A stretch of 39,204 bases of DNA from Bacteroidales bacterium (GTDB lineage: Bacteria; Bacteroidota; Bacteroidia; Bacteroidales; UBA10428): contig JAFGIP010000007.1 of the NCBI GenBank assembly GCA_016929525.1, positions 1-39,204 on the forward strand, written 5' to 3'. The notes under the pieces are model-generated. The model ran no database searches, was not told the DNA's origin, and worked only from the letters and a program-made list of their open reading frames with translations. Both the position numbers and the translations under genes were made by a program. Shown here in pieces: positions 16,041-27,319 of the stretch. Positions within the stretch are counted from its first letter, which is position 1. Each line of letters starts with the position of its first letter.

Positions 16041-16958
16041 ATGACAGTTAAAGTTGTTAATCTCGTAAAAATGTATGGCTCTCAAAAGGCAGTTGACAGC
16101 ATATCATTTGAGGTTACAAAAGGAGAAATTGCAGGGTTTATAGGTCCGAACGGCTCGGGTAAAACAACCACAATGAAATGTATCTGTGGAATAATGCCCC
16201 CTAGCCGGGGATATGCCGAAATCGCAGGTAAAGAAGTTCAGCAAAATCTTATTGAAATAAAGAAGCTCATCGGATATCTGCCTGAAAGTAATCCTCTTTA
16301 CCCTGAAATGTATGTCAGAGAATATCTGCAGCATATTGCAGGTTTTTATAAAAACATAAACTGTATTCAGAAACGTATTGATGAAATTATTCTTATGACT
16401 GGTCTTAAAAGCGAGGAACATAAAAAAATAGGACAACTTTCAAAAGGTTATAAACAACGTGTAGGACTTGCCCAGGCTATGATACACGATCCTGAAGTGC
16501 TTATTCTTGATGAACCGACAACAGGACTTGACCCAAATCAGATTGTTGAAATCAGAAATCTTATTTCAGACATTGCAAAAAATAAAACTGTACTTCTCTC
16601 AACACATATTCTTCAGGAAGTAGAAGCAATTTGCAACAGGGTTATTATTATTAACCAGGGAAAAATTATAGCAAATAATACTGCCAGTGCTATTCGCAGT
16701 GAGAACATGGGTAAACTGCAGACCATCCAGGTGGAATTCGCGGAGAAAGCAAATATCAGTTCAATGAAACAAATTAACGGTGTTAAAAGGATAAAGTCTA
16801 TTACAGACAATATTCATCTGATTGAGGCTGATGCAGAAAAAGATATCAGGGAAAATATCTTTCAGTATGCTTTAAATAATAATCTTACCCTGCTTACAAT
16901 GCAAAAAAAAGAAGAAACTCTCGAAGAGGTGTTCAGAAAACTAACTTCACAAAGTTGA
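16041..16958 (+). CDS. ABC transporter ATP-binding protein, GldA-like
   Basis: A 305-residue ABC ATPase with Walker A GPNGSGKTT (about 35-43), the signature LSKGYKQRVG, Walker B VLILDEPTTGLDP and the switch His in LSTHIL. The region LPESNPLYPEMYVREYL and the overall length resemble GldA, the ATPase of the gliding-motility-associated ABC transporter (GldAFG). No GldF/GldG permease gene is adjacent; metK follows after 57 bases. A different ABC-2 type exporter is possible. The ATPase call is firm; the GldA assignment is tentative. Confidence 0.85.
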   Translation: MTVKVVNLVKMYGSQKAVDSISFEVTKGEIAGFIGPNGSGKTTTMKCICGIMPPSRGYAEIAGKEVQQNLIEIKKLIGYLPESNPLYPEMYVREYLQHIAGFYKNINCIQKRIDEIILMTGLKSEEHKKIGQLSKGYKQRVGLAQAMIHDPEVLILDEPTTGLDPNQIVEIRNLISDIAKNKTVLLSTHILQEVEAICNRVIIINQGKIIANNTASAIRSENMGKLQTIQVEFAEKANISSMKQINGVKRIKSITDNIHLIEADAEKDIRENIFQYALNNNLTLLTMQKKEETLEEVFRKLTSQS

Positions 16959-17015
16959 TTTTAAAGAATTAAAAAAAAGAAATAATTTTGGCATTTTTAA
17001 TTTTAACACATAATT

Positions 17016-18266
17016 ATGAGTTATTTATTTACATCAGAATCTGTTTCTGAAGGACACCCCGATAAAGTAGCTGATCAAATAAGCGATGCACTGCTTGATG
17101 AATTTCTGAAACAAGACCCCGAATCAAAAGTAGCTTGTGAAACATTAGTAACTACAGGTCTGGTAGTTCTAAGTGGTGAAGTAAAAACCCAAGCATATGT
17201 TGATGTACAGAAAGTTGCCCGGGAAGTTATTAAAGAGATAGGATACCTTGAATCGGATTATATGTTTGAAGGTGATTCTTGTGGCGTAATATCAGCTATT
17301 CATGAACAGTCACCAGATATTAATCGTGGCGTTGTGCGTCAAAGCGAAGAAGAGCAGGGAGCCGGTGACCAGGGACTTATGTTTGGATATGCCTGTAAAG
17401 AAACAGATAATTACATGCCGTTGGCACTTGAGGTTTCTCACTTGCTATTGCAGGTGCTGGCTGATATCAGGAGAGAAAAGAAAGAAATGACTTATTTGCG
17501 CCCCGATTCAAAGTCGCAGGTCACCGTTGAATATAGCGATAACAATCAGCCGGAAAAAATACATACTATCGTAGTATCAACACAGCATGATGAATTTGAT
17601 ACAGACGATAAAATGCAGGAAAAAATCAGGAAAGATGTAAAAAATATTCTTATCCCCCGAGTAAAAAAGCTTTTACCGGAAAGGGTACAGAAACTTTTTA
17701 AGGATGATTATATTCTGCATGTAAATCCAACAGGAAAATTTGTAATTGGAGGGCCTCACGGTGATACAGGTCTTACCGGACGTAAAATCATTGTTGATAC
17801 ATACGGCGGTAAAGGTGCTCATGGTGGAGGTGCTTTTTCTGGAAAAGACAGTTCAAAAGTCGACAGGTCTGCTGCCTATGCAGCTAGGCATATTGCTAAA
17901 AATATGGTAGCTGCCGGCATTGCCGATGAGATACTTGTTCAGGTAGCCTATGCCATAGGTGTAGCAAAGCCTGTTGGAATATTTGTTAATACATATGGTA
18001 CATCCAAAGTCAGCATAAACGATGGTGAAATTGCCAAACGTATAGAAAAGATTTTTGATCTCAGGCCAAGTGCAATTGTAAAACGTTATGGATTGAAAAA
18101 TCCGATATTCCGTGCCACAGCAGCTTATGGACACATGGGAAGAACACCTGAAAAAAAGGTAATAACATTTAAAGATAATGGTAATGAAGTTACAAGGGAA
18201 GTAGAGTACTTTTCCTGGGAGAAGCTTGATCAGGTTGATCATCTGAAAGGAGAATTCGGGATATAA
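17016..18266 (+). CDS. metK: S-adenosylmethionine synthetase
   Basis: A 416-residue enzyme that makes S-adenosylmethionine from methionine and ATP. The three-domain signatures are present: [17 protein letters not shown] near the N-terminus (ATP/metal), [12 protein letters not shown] in the middle, and [20 protein letters not shown] followed by [19 protein letters not shown]. It is slightly longer than the E. coli enzyme, as is usual in Bacteroidota. No SAM riboswitch is visible in the 57-base leader. The preceding ABC ATPase gene may be co-transcribed. Confidence 0.97.
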   Translation: MSYLFTSESVSEGHPDKVADQISDALLDEFLKQDPESKVACETLVTTGLVVLSGEVKTQAYVDVQKVAREVIKEIGYLESDYMFEGDSCGVISAIHEQSPDINRGVVRQSEEEQGAGDQGLMFGYACKETDNYMPLALEVSHLLLQVLADIRREKKEMTYLRPDSKSQVTVEYSDNNQPEKIHTIVVSTQHDEFDTDDKMQEKIRKDVKNILIPRVKKLLPERVQKLFKDDYILHVNPTGKFVIGGPHGDTGLTGRKIIVDTYGGKGAHGGGAFSGKDSSKVDRSAAYAARHIAKNMVAAGIADEILVQVAYAIGVAKPVGIFVNTYGTSKVSINDGEIAKRIEKIFDLRPSAIVKRYGLKNPIFRATAAYGHMGRTPEKKVITFKDNGNEVTREVEYFSWEKLDQVDHLKGEFGI

Positions 18267-18341
18267 TTTTTACCGCATATATCATTAGTAGCAAGTCAAA
18301 CTATTTTGTTAACTTAACAAATTGTGGTTCAAAAATTATTT

Positions 18342-19637
18342 ATGAGTATTTCAGAAAGGTTATTTAAAAAACAAACCAAGCTCTCTGTAATTGGTTTAGG
18401 TTATGTAGGTTTACCCATTACACTTGAATTTGCAAAGAAAATTTCGGTTATCGGATTTGATATCAGTTCTGAGAGGATTGAAAAGATGAAAAAAAAGATC
18501 GATCCCAGCAATGAACTTCATAAAGAGGATTTTGAGAATACCGATATAAAATTCACTTCAAATATTGACGATCTGAAAGAAGCCACTTTTCACATAGTTG
18601 CAGTACCTACACCAATTGATAAAAACAACCTTCCTGATCTGTCTTTCCTTATATCAGCATCGGAAATAGCAGGCAGGGTATTGAAGAAAAATGATTATGT
18701 GGTTTTTGAATCCACTGTTTTTCCAGGTGCTACAGAAGAGATATGTGTTCCTGTGCTGGAAAAACTTTCGGGATTAAGCTTTCCAAAGGATTTTAAAGTT
18801 GGTTACTCGCCTGAAAGAATAAACCCCGGTGATAAAGTACATTCTCTCACCAGGGTTGTAAAAGTTACCTCAGGCTGTGATGCGGAATCAGCAGAAGAAA
18901 TTGCAAAGGTTTATGAATATATAGTAGAAGCCGGAGTGCACAGGGCTCCTTCAATCAAAGTAGCTGAAGCAGCAAAAATAATCGAGAATACACAGCGTGA
19001 CCTGAATATTGCTTTGATGAACGAATTGTCAATTATATTTCGAAAAATTGGAATTAACACTTTCGACGTATTAAAAGCTGCGGGTACAAAATGGAATTTC
19101 CTGAATTTTTATCCCGGTCTTGTTGGCGGACATTGTATTGGTGTTGATCCATATTATCTTACTTTTAAAGCCAATGAATTAGGGCATTTTGCCCAGGTTA
19201 TAACTGCAGGGCGGGCTGTGAACGATGGCATGAGTAAATTTGTTGCCACCGAACTTGTCAAGAAGATCGTGAAAACAGGGAAGAATCTGCTGAGTTCCAA
19301 AATACTCGTAATGGGTATTACTTTTAAAGAAAACGTAAGCGATATAAGAAACTCAAAAGTAGCTGAGGTAGTAAGCGAACTAGAATCATACGGAATAAAT
19401 GTTGAAGTGGTTGATCCGTTCGCACAGACAGATGAAGTTTCTGAGGAATATGGAATAAAACTTACTCCGGAAATAAAAGGTACATACGATGCAATTATTC
19501 TTGCCGTAGCGCATAAACCTTACATCAAACTAACAAAGGAATTTTTTATCGACCATTTAAATGAAAATGGTATTTTATTCGACGTAAAAGGACTTTATAA
19601 AGACATCTCAGAACATTTACAGTATATGAGTCTGTAG
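18342..19637 (+). CDS. UDP-N-acetyl-hexosamine 6-dehydrogenase (WbpO/TviB-type)
   Basis: From ATG 18342 the protein has 431 residues; a GTG at 18324 in the same frame is less likely. The NAD-binding GLGYVGLP lies at residues 18-25. The TviB/WbpO-like GYSPERINPGDK and the catalytic-cysteine region GGHCIGVDPYYL are intact. Such enzymes oxidise UDP-GlcNAc or UDP-GalNAc at C6 to the uronic acid. It is the first of four nucleotide-sugar genes. The next gene, a WbpB-like oxidase, would act on the product if that is UDP-GlcNAcA. Exact substrate not decidable here. Confidence 0.9.
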   Translation: MSISERLFKKQTKLSVIGLGYVGLPITLEFAKKISVIGFDISSERIEKMKKKIDPSNELHKEDFENTDIKFTSNIDDLKEATFHIVAVPTPIDKNNLPDLSFLISASEIAGRVLKKNDYVVFESTVFPGATEEICVPVLEKLSGLSFPKDFKVGYSPERINPGDKVHSLTRVVKVTSGCDAESAEEIAKVYEYIVEAGVHRAPSIKVAEAAKIIENTQRDLNIALMNELSIIFRKIGINTFDVLKAAGTKWNFLNFYPGLVGGHCIGVDPYYLTFKANELGHFAQVITAGRAVNDGMSKFVATELVKKIVKTGKNLLSSKILVMGITFKENVSDIRNSKVAEVVSELESYGINVEVVDPFAQTDEVSEEYGIKLTPEIKGTYDAIILAVAHKPYIKLTKEFFIDHLNENGILFDVKGLYKDISEHLQYMSL

Positions 19638-19698
19638 GATGAATTTTAACTTCTTCCTCAAAAATAGAGCTGATCTGATCAAGAATTTCGGTTCGTTC

Positions 19699-19721
19699 CT
19701 CACAGAAAGGAAATCTGTGAG
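19699..19721 (+). other. 8-bp hairpin in the dehydrogenase-oxidase intercistronic gap
   Basis: CTCACAGA-aaggaaa-TCTGTGAG is a perfect 8-bp stem 60 bases after the dehydrogenase stop and 30 bases before the next start. A T-rich but interrupted run follows. It might be an attenuator or an RNA-processing/stability structure; no direct support. Confidence 0.4.
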
Positions 19722-19751
19722 ATCTAATATATTATTTTTACACTCACTTTT

Positions 19752-20717
19752 ATGAGCAACCCAAAGACAAATAGTATAAAAAACTTTGCAATTATTGGTG
19801 TTGGCGGTTATATTGCTATACGACATCTGAGGGCAATTAAAGATACGGGGAATAATTTGCTGGCTACTCTCGATCCGAATGATAGTGTTGGCATTATCGA
19901 CAGTTTTTTCCCCGACAGTAATTTTTTTGTTGAATTTGAACGTTTCGACAGACACATTGATAAATTGCGCCGAAGCGGTACACAACTCGATTATGTTAGC
20001 ATTTGTTCACCAAATTATCTCCATGATTCACACATTCGCTCGGCCCTGAGATGGGGTGCTGATGCCATATGTGAAAAACCACTTGTCTTAAACCCCTGGA
20101 ATGTAGATGCACTGGCAGAAATTGAAAAGGAATCCGGTAAACACATTTACAATATTTTACAGTTAAGACTGCATCCTTCTATTATAGAACTTAAAAAGCA
20201 AATTGACAACGGACCAAAGGATAAAATCTACGATATCGAATTAACTTATATTACAAGTCGTGGTAAATGGTATCATATTTCATGGAAGGGTGATTTACAA
20301 AAATCGGGAGGAATAGCAACTAATATCGGCGTGCACTTCTTCGATATGCTCATATGGATATTCGGAGGAGTAAAGCAAAATATCGTGCATCTTCTCGAAT
20401 ATAATAAAGCCTCAGGTTATCTCGATCTTGAAAAGGCAAGAATTAAGTGGTACCTGAGTCTCGATTATAATGATATGCCAAATAACTTAAAGAAACAAGG
20501 GCAAAGAACCTACCGCTCTATTACCCTCGATGAAAAAGAAATTGAATTTAGCGGTGGATTTACCGATCTGCATACTGAAAGCTATAAGCAAATTTTACAG
20601 GGAAACGGTTTTCGTTTAAAAGTTGCAAAACCTTGCATCGAAACGGTTTACACAATAAGGAATGCAACACCGATCGGGTTGAAAGGAGAATATCATCCGC
20701 TATGCAAACAGAATTAA
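19752..20717 (+). CDS. Gfo/Idh/MocA oxidoreductase, WbpB/WlbA-like
   Basis: A 321-residue NAD-dependent oxidoreductase. A Rossmann start FAIIGVGGYIAIRHL lies at about residues 13-27, followed by the family EKPL motif with the catalytic Lys (CEKPLVLN). A later GVHFFDML helix carries the His expected in this family. Sequence and context resemble WbpB/WlbA, which oxidises C3 of UDP-GlcNAc uronic acid on the way to diacetylated mannuronic or glucuronic acids. The aminotransferase (WbpE) and acetyltransferase (WbpD) that normally follow are not in the window. The assignment is by family and position. Confidence 0.85.
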   Translation: MSNPKTNSIKNFAIIGVGGYIAIRHLRAIKDTGNNLLATLDPNDSVGIIDSFFPDSNFFVEFERFDRHIDKLRRSGTQLDYVSICSPNYLHDSHIRSALRWGADAICEKPLVLNPWNVDALAEIEKESGKHIYNILQLRLHPSIIELKKQIDNGPKDKIYDIELTYITSRGKWYHISWKGDLQKSGGIATNIGVHFFDMLIWIFGGVKQNIVHLLEYNKASGYLDLEKARIKWYLSLDYNDMPNNLKKQGQRTYRSITLDEKEIEFSGGFTDLHTESYKQILQGNGFRLKVAKPCIETVYTIRNATPIGLKGEYHPLCKQN

Positions 20718-20741
20718 GTATATTCTAAATAATGAAGAAAT

Positions 20742-21863
<1,122 letters not shown>

Positions 21864-21915
21864 AAATTCTTAACAACATATTCACTATTAAAATGTTTTA
21901 GTGATATAGCAGAAT

Positions 21916-23022
21916 ATGGAAAAAAACAGTAAAATATATGTTGCAGGTCATTTAGGCCTTGTTGGAAGTGCGCTGGTAAGAAACCTTAAAAAGAAAGGAT
22001 ATCATAATATCATTGGTAAAAGTATTGATGAACTCGATCTGGGTGATTATAATGCTGTATCCAAATATTTCGAAGCAGAGAAACCTGAGTATGTAATTTT
22101 AGCAGCAGCAAAAGTTGGAGGTATCGTTGCAAATAACTTATATCGGGCACAATTTATTTTCGAGAATCTGCAGATCCAGAACAATGTTGTTGATAACTGT
22201 TACCGCTTTGGAGTTAAGAAATTACTGTTTCTAGGCAGTAGTTGTATTTATCCGAAGGAGTGTCCACAACCAATTAAAGAGGAATACCTTCTGACCGATC
22301 CGCTGGAATACACCAACGAGCCTTATGCCATAGCAAAAATTGCAGGAATTAAACTTGCTGAAAGCTATAACCTGCAATACGGAACGAACTTTATTTCTGT
22401 AATGCCAACTAATTTGTACGGGCCAAACGATAATTATGATCTTGAAAAGTCGCATGTATTGCCGGCACTGATCAGGAAAATGCATCTTGGAAAATGCCTG
22501 CTTAACAATGACTGGAAGGCCATTCGTGCTGATTTCAATAAAAAGCCTGTTGAAAGCGTGGACGGTAATGCCGAAGAAAAATCAATTTCAGAGAAACTGA
22601 ATAAATACGGTATTCTGAAAGAAGGCTCAGATGTAAGTGTTACCCTTTGGGGAACAGGGTCTCCTATGAGAGAATTCCTTCACTCCGATGATATGGCTGA
22701 TGCATGTGTTTACCTGATGGAAAATATTGACTTTACCGACCTTGTTGAAAACCGCATTAAAGAAGTTGGTGAGATCGCCAGGAAGGAAATCAGGAATACA
22801 CATATCAACATTGGTACCGGCAGGGATCTTACCATAAAAGAACTGGCTGAAAAAATACAACAGATCGTTGGTTTCAAAGGCAAGCTGGTGTGGGATACTT
22901 CAAAACCCGATGGCACCATGCGCAAACTGCTCAATGTGGATAAGCTGCATAGTCTTGGCTGGAAAGAAAAGATCCAACTCGACCAGGGAATAAAAATGAT
23001 ATACGAAGATTATTGTCAATAA
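21916..23022 (+). CDS. fcl: GDP-L-fucose synthase
   Basis: A 368-residue epimerase/reductase that turns GDP-4-keto-6-deoxymannose into GDP-L-fucose. Visible are the [10 protein letters not shown] nucleotide-binding start, LGSSCIYP, and the YxxxK pair in [11 protein letters not shown]. Compared with the roughly 320-residue E. coli form there is an insertion of about 45 residues around 200-245 (after KMHLGKC, before [15 protein letters not shown]), as in the longer Bacteroidota enzymes. It is the last gene of the plus-strand sugar operon, followed by a strong terminator. Confidence 0.96.
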   Translation: MEKNSKIYVAGHLGLVGSALVRNLKKKGYHNIIGKSIDELDLGDYNAVSKYFEAEKPEYVILAAAKVGGIVANNLYRAQFIFENLQIQNNVVDNCYRFGVKKLLFLGSSCIYPKECPQPIKEEYLLTDPLEYTNEPYAIAKIAGIKLAESYNLQYGTNFISVMPTNLYGPNDNYDLEKSHVLPALIRKMHLGKCLLNNDWKAIRADFNKKPVESVDGNAEEKSISEKLNKYGILKEGSDVSVTLWGTGSPMREFLHSDDMADACVYLMENIDFTDLVENRIKEVGEIARKEIRNTHINIGTGRDLTIKELAEKIQQIVGFKGKLVWDTSKPDGTMRKLLNVDKLHSLGWKEKIQLDQGIKMIYEDYCQ

Positions 23023-23045
23023 ACCATTTTTTATCTCGTTAAAAT

Positions 23046-23080
23046 ATCCCGTGTTTTAACTACGCACGGGATTTTTATTT
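23046..23080 (+). terminator. Rho-independent terminator of the nucleotide-sugar operon
   Basis: A perfect 8-bp stem ATCCCGTG/CACGGGAT (23046-23053, 23065-23072) is followed by a T-rich run, 23 bases past the fcl stop. Confidence 0.88.
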
Positions 23081-23102
23081 TATTAGTTTTTCATTTTCGG
23101 TC

Positions 23103-23849
23103 TTATTTCGCCTTCCCTTGATTGGCAACCGACTCCATTGCTTTTCTTACCTCTTCCTCATCTCCAAGATAATAATGCTTAATCGGCTTAAGTTCTTCAT
23201 CCAGCTCATATACCAGTGGCATGCCTGTTGGTATATTCAGCTTTAAAACTTCCTCTTCACTCATATTATCGAGATATTTTACCAAGGCCCTTAAGCTATT
23301 ACCGTGTGCCGCAATTATTACTTTCTTTCCGGTTTTAATCACCGGGGCAATAGTATCATGCCAGTATGGAATAAATCTGGCAACAGTGTCTTTGAGGCTT
23401 TCAGTTAATGGCAGATCGCTTTCAGGTACATCACTGTACACTCTTAAGTTGCCCGGATAACGGGAATCGGATTTTTCAAGCTCCGGAGGCGGGATATCGT
23501 AACTTCTGCGCCATATCAGAACCTGATCTTCGCCATGCTTTGCAGCTGTCTCTGCTTTATTCAATCCCTGTAACCCTCCGTAATGTCTTTCATTCAGCCT
23601 CCATGATTTTTCCCATGGTATCCAAAGCTGATCCATTTCTTCCAGAGTAAGCCATAAAGTTCTTAAGGCTCTCTTAAGTACAGAAACAAAAGCTATATCA
23701 AACTCAAATCCATTTTCTTTTAATACTTTACCTGCCTTACGGGCCTCGGTTATTCCTTTTTCCGTTAAGTCAACATCTGTCCATCCTGTAAAGCGATTTT
23801 CTTTATTCCACAGACTTTCGCCATGTCTTAATAAAACTAGTTTATGCAT
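23103..23849 (-). CDS. gpmA: 2,3-bisphosphoglycerate-dependent phosphoglycerate mutase
   Basis: A 248-residue glycolytic enzyme interconverting 3- and 2-phosphoglycerate. The phosphohistidine motif [18 protein letters not shown] is at the N-terminus, [12 protein letters not shown] is in the middle, and the second catalytic His is in [10 protein letters not shown]. The length matches the dimeric or tetrameric bacterial form. It converges on fcl with the operon terminator between them. Confidence 0.97.
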   Translation of the reverse strand: MHKLVLLRHGESLWNKENRFTGWTDVDLTEKGITEARKAGKVLKENGFEFDIAFVSVLKRALRTLWLTLEEMDQLWIPWEKSWRLNERHYGGLQGLNKAETAAKHGEDQVLIWRRSYDIPPPELEKSDSRYPGNLRVYSDVPESDLPLTESLKDTVARFIPYWHDTIAPVIKTGKKVIIAAHGNSLRALVKYLDNMSEEEVLKLNIPTGMPLVYELDEELKPIKHYYLGDEEEVRKAMESVANQGKAK

Positions 23850-23892
23850 CTTTATTAATCACTTAAATTATATATTTCAGCAAGTATATTTA

Positions 23893-25170
23893 TTATCTTT
23901 TTAATTTACCATCATACTTATATCCAATGCTTTCTACGGTGGCTTTTACTTTATTAAAATCAATATTATTACCTGATAAAGTTACAACTTCATTTTCTAC
24001 ATCGGCATCAACTAAATCGATACCTTCAATGTTACCCAAATTTTTTTCTACACTCATTTTACAATGACTGCAGTTCATTCCCCTTACAATTACTTTTACC
24101 TCGTTCATACTGACTGGATGATATTCTGCATTCTGCTTTTTCTTTTTGAACCTGCTCATTATCCTTTTTACAAAGATATTTAAAATCAGAAGCGACATAA
24201 CAATTCCCGATACAAGCTGCAGCCAATAAGGCAGAAGTCCGTGTTCATGTCCTTCGTGCAAGTGTGTTAAAGCACTTGTAAACCATTCCCTGGGGAACAA
24301 AAAATCGATCAGCAAACCTGAAATTAATGCCCCCGAAATTAGTACCGATAAATATGTAAATAATGTTTTCCTGCCCATTGCATTGCCTATTACCGAAATG
24401 GTTGCTGCATTGGTGGCAGGTCCGGCCATCAAAAATACTAGCGTGGCCCCCGGTGATAATCCTTTCATCATAAGCACTGCTGCAATAGGCACAGAACTGG
24501 TAGCGCAAACATAAACAGGTATCGATGCTGCTAAAATAATCAGCATTCCCAGAATATCATTATGAATGTAAGACGCAAAAAAATCGTCGGGTACAAAAAC
24601 GGCAATAAGCGCTGCAATAAGCAAACCTATGACCAGCCACTTAGCTATATCTTCAAGAAATTCTATAAATGCATATTGAAAAACCGATAAAACAGGCCTC
24701 TTGATTTTATTGTTTGTATTCTCTAATGGTTTTACATTCAGAGAATTTTTACTTTCCGAATGCTCAATTTTATTTGTTAATGCTCCACCTAAAATACCAG
24801 TAAACAAAGCAACAATAGGCCTGACAATTGTAAACGGTAATCCAAGAAGTGAGTATGTTACCATTATTGAATCAACTCCGGTCTGGGGTGTTGATATCAG
24901 GAATGAAACAGATGCTCCTTTTGATGCTCCGCTTTTATGGATAGATACCCCTGTGGGGATCACACCACAGGAACATAACGGCAGTGGAATACCAATAAGC
25001 GCTGCACGTATAACGGAACGCATATTCTTGCTTCCCAGTATTTTATTTATCCTTCCTTCCGGGAAAAACACATGCAATACACCTGCTATCAGAAAACCCA
25101 ACAGCAGCCAGGGTGCCATTTCCAGTACCAGCTTTACCAGCTTCTCAACATATAAAGAAAGATAACTCAC
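23893..25170 (-). CDS. SO_0444-type metal-efflux permease with C-terminal HMA domain
   Basis: A 425-residue membrane protein of the ArsP/DUF318 permease group with about eight to ten transmembrane segments. A conserved PLCSCGVIP lies at about residues 64-72 (Cys66, Cys68), and a His-rich loop HLHEGHEHG near 310. The last 65 residues form a heavy-metal-associated domain with GMNCSHC. This architecture is described as the SO_0444 family of copper/zinc efflux transporters. It is the second gene of a two-gene operon behind a cation diffusion facilitator, with 3 bases between stop and start. Confidence 0.88.
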   Translation of the reverse strand: MSYLSLYVEKLVKLVLEMAPWLLLGFLIAGVLHVFFPEGRINKILGSKNMRSVIRAALIGIPLPLCSCGVIPTGVSIHKSGASKGASVSFLISTPQTGVDSIMVTYSLLGLPFTIVRPIVALFTGILGGALTNKIEHSESKNSLNVKPLENTNNKIKRPVLSVFQYAFIEFLEDIAKWLVIGLLIAALIAVFVPDDFFASYIHNDILGMLIILAASIPVYVCATSSVPIAAVLMMKGLSPGATLVFLMAGPATNAATISVIGNAMGRKTLFTYLSVLISGALISGLLIDFLFPREWFTSALTHLHEGHEHGLLPYWLQLVSGIVMSLLILNIFVKRIMSRFKKKKQNAEYHPVSMNEVKVIVRGMNCSHCKMSVEKNLGNIEGIDLVDADVENEVVTLSGNNIDFNKVKATVESIGYKYDGKLKR

Positions 25171-25173
25171 AGC

Positions 25174-26091
25174 CTATTTGGATTCAGTTTTTATTCTATC
25201 CTTTTTATCGCAACAATTATACTCGAACTGTAGTGTAACATGTGAAATACCAAACTTGTTCTGTAAAAGTTCCTCAATTTCCGATCTTATAATATCTGTT
25301 TTACTCACTATCATATCTTCAACCATATCAATGTGGCACTCGAAGTGTATTTGCTTGTCATCTAGTTTCCAGGCGTGCACATGATGAACATTGTTTATAA
25401 GCTTATGCTTTTCAATTTCATCGACAACTTTTGAAACATCAATAGAAGACGGAGTTCCCTGCATCAGAATATCAATGGCTTCTTTTAATACTACGTATGC
25501 TTCTTTAAGTATGTATATTCCAATAATGAAGGTAATGATCGGATCGATCCAGTAGATTTTGTAAAAATATATAAGTACAGAACCTGCAATTACTGCTACC
25601 GATGAAATGGTATCACCTAAAAGATGCAGGTAAGCTGCCTTAATATTCAGGTTATGCTGAGAATCTTTTTTTAATAAAAGAACTGCTGCCAGGTTTGCCA
25701 GTAAACCAACTACCGCAACAACAAACATAATAAGCCCGTGAATTGGCTCCGGTGACCTAAATCTGTGATAGGCCTCAACAAACAGAAAAACTGTAATGAC
25801 TATTAATACAACAGCATTTAAAAGGGCTGCCAGTATTTCAATTCTTTTATAACCGAAAGTTTTCTTTTCTGTTGCATCTTTTTTTGAAATACGGTTTGCC
25901 AGGTAAGCAATTAAAACGGCAAATGTATCTCCCAGGTTATGAATTGCATCCGATAACAGGGCCAGACTATTTGAAATTATTCCACCTATTATTTCTGCAA
26001 CTGTTATCAGAACGTTCAATACTGTAGCTATCAGAAGATTTTTTTCTTTCAGTTCCTGATACCCATGCCCATGACTATGTTGATGTGCCAT
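25174..26091 (-). CDS. Cation diffusion facilitator (CzcD-like) metal exporter
   Basis: A 305-residue CDF transporter with six transmembrane segments. The N-terminus is His-rich (MAHQHSHGHGYQ). The metal-site pairs HxxxD appear in LLSDAIHNLGDTF (segment 2) and in HLLGDTISS (segment 5), the pattern of Zn/Co/Cd-type members. The cytosolic C-terminal domain contains HVHAWKLDD. It is first in the operon, ahead of the HMA-tailed permease, so the two should export related divalent or soft metals. No ArsR or MerR regulator is adjacent. Confidence 0.93.
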   Translation of the reverse strand: MAHQHSHGHGYQELKEKNLLIATVLNVLITVAEIIGGIISNSLALLSDAIHNLGDTFAVLIAYLANRISKKDATEKKTFGYKRIEILAALLNAVVLIVITVFLFVEAYHRFRSPEPIHGLIMFVVAVVGLLANLAAVLLLKKDSQHNLNIKAAYLHLLGDTISSVAVIAGSVLIYFYKIYWIDPIITFIIGIYILKEAYVVLKEAIDILMQGTPSSIDVSKVVDEIEKHKLINNVHHVHAWKLDDKQIHFECHIDMVEDMIVSKTDIIRSEIEELLQNKFGISHVTLQFEYNCCDKKDRIKTESK

Positions 26092-26324
26092 TGTAATTGA
26101 TCGTTTAATATCTAAAAGTTTTCGAATCCTTTCTGATAATCCCGGGGTGAAAGTAAAACAGGTTGTATCTTTTATTGTTCTTTCATCCTTTCTAACCTAT
26201 AATTCAATAGGGCCCAACTTATAATCATGCTGAACAAAACATAAGATAAGCCCGCATCAATCATCTCGTGCTTATTCTCTTTTAATATGACCTAATGCTA
26301 AACTAGCAAAAAAAGGATTTAGAA

Positions 26325-27179
26325 TTATGCGGATTGTTCCTGTCTGCTTTTTTCTTTTCTGAAAATGAAATATATTCCTAAAATTATAAATGGAATGCTT
26401 AACCACTGTCCCATGTTCAGTTTCATATTCGATTCAAAATCGACCTGATCTTCCTTGATAAATTCAATTAAGAATCTGGCAGTAAACATCAGTGAAAAGA
26501 ATAACCCAATTAGCAATCCTGGTTTTAATTTTGGATATTTCTTGTAGTAAACCAATATCAGAATTACAAAGAAAATTAAATAACATATAGCTTCGTAAAT
26601 CTGTGCCGGATGTCTTGTAACTACATGTTCAACAGGAGTTCCGGGATATGCAAGATGCACAAATTTTACACCCCAGGGTAAATCTGTCGGCTTACCGATA
26701 ATTTCAGAGTTAAAGAAATTACCAATACGAATCATGGTACCTGCAAAGGCAGTAACAACAGCCATACGGTCAAGAATCCATATATAGGGTCTTTTAAATC
26801 TCTTTGTATATAAATACAAGCCTATCAATATTCCCAGGGCTCCTCCATGGCTGGCCAAACCCTGATAACCGGTAAATCGAAAATCGACACCCGGAGTGCC
26901 TTCGAAAGGTAATATTATCTTAAGCGGATTTCTCAGATATACATCCGGTTCATAGAACAGACAATGTCCAAAGCGAGCTCCAATGATAGTACTTATTACG
27001 ACATAAAAAGTCAGTTTATCTAAAAGATCAATTGAAAGACCTTCTTTCTTAAAAATCTTGCTCAGAATATAATAGCCCACCACAAAGCCTGATAAAAATA
27101 AAAGGCTATACCATCTCAATTCAATAAATCCAAGATCGACAATCTGTGGTTTTGCATTCCATTCAATATATGCTATCAT
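26325..27179 (-). CDS. lgt: Phosphatidylglycerol-prolipoprotein diacylglyceryl transferase
   Basis: A 284-residue inner-membrane enzyme that attaches diacylglycerol to the lipobox cysteine of prolipoproteins. About seven transmembrane helices and the Lgt signatures are visible: HGGALGILIG, then RIGNFFNSEIIGKPTDLPWG. The gene stands alone. Its substrates in this window would include the export lipoprotein, the CPC mini-lipoprotein and the DsrE-like lipoprotein. Confidence 0.95.
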   Translation of the reverse strand: MIAYIEWNAKPQIVDLGFIELRWYSLLFLSGFVVGYYILSKIFKKEGLSIDLLDKLTFYVVISTIIGARFGHCLFYEPDVYLRNPLKIILPFEGTPGVDFRFTGYQGLASHGGALGILIGLYLYTKRFKRPYIWILDRMAVVTAFAGTMIRIGNFFNSEIIGKPTDLPWGVKFVHLAYPGTPVEHVVTRHPAQIYEAICYLIFFVILILVYYKKYPKLKPGLLIGLFFSLMFTARFLIEFIKEDQVDFESNMKLNMGQWLSIPFIILGIYFIFRKEKSRQEQSA

Positions 27180-27319
27180 ACTATTTTGCGTTAATAAATA
27201 AGAGAATTGGTGTAAATATAATTATTGATTAAGGATTTATATTGATATTAACCTAATTCTTGTATTAGAAATTTGAATTCATTATAACAGAAATATCAGA
27301 AATTCCCGGAATCATACTT

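Noticed and set aside
16959-17015. SAM riboswitch before metK
   Set aside because: The 57-base AT-rich leader is too short and shows no pairing of the required kind.
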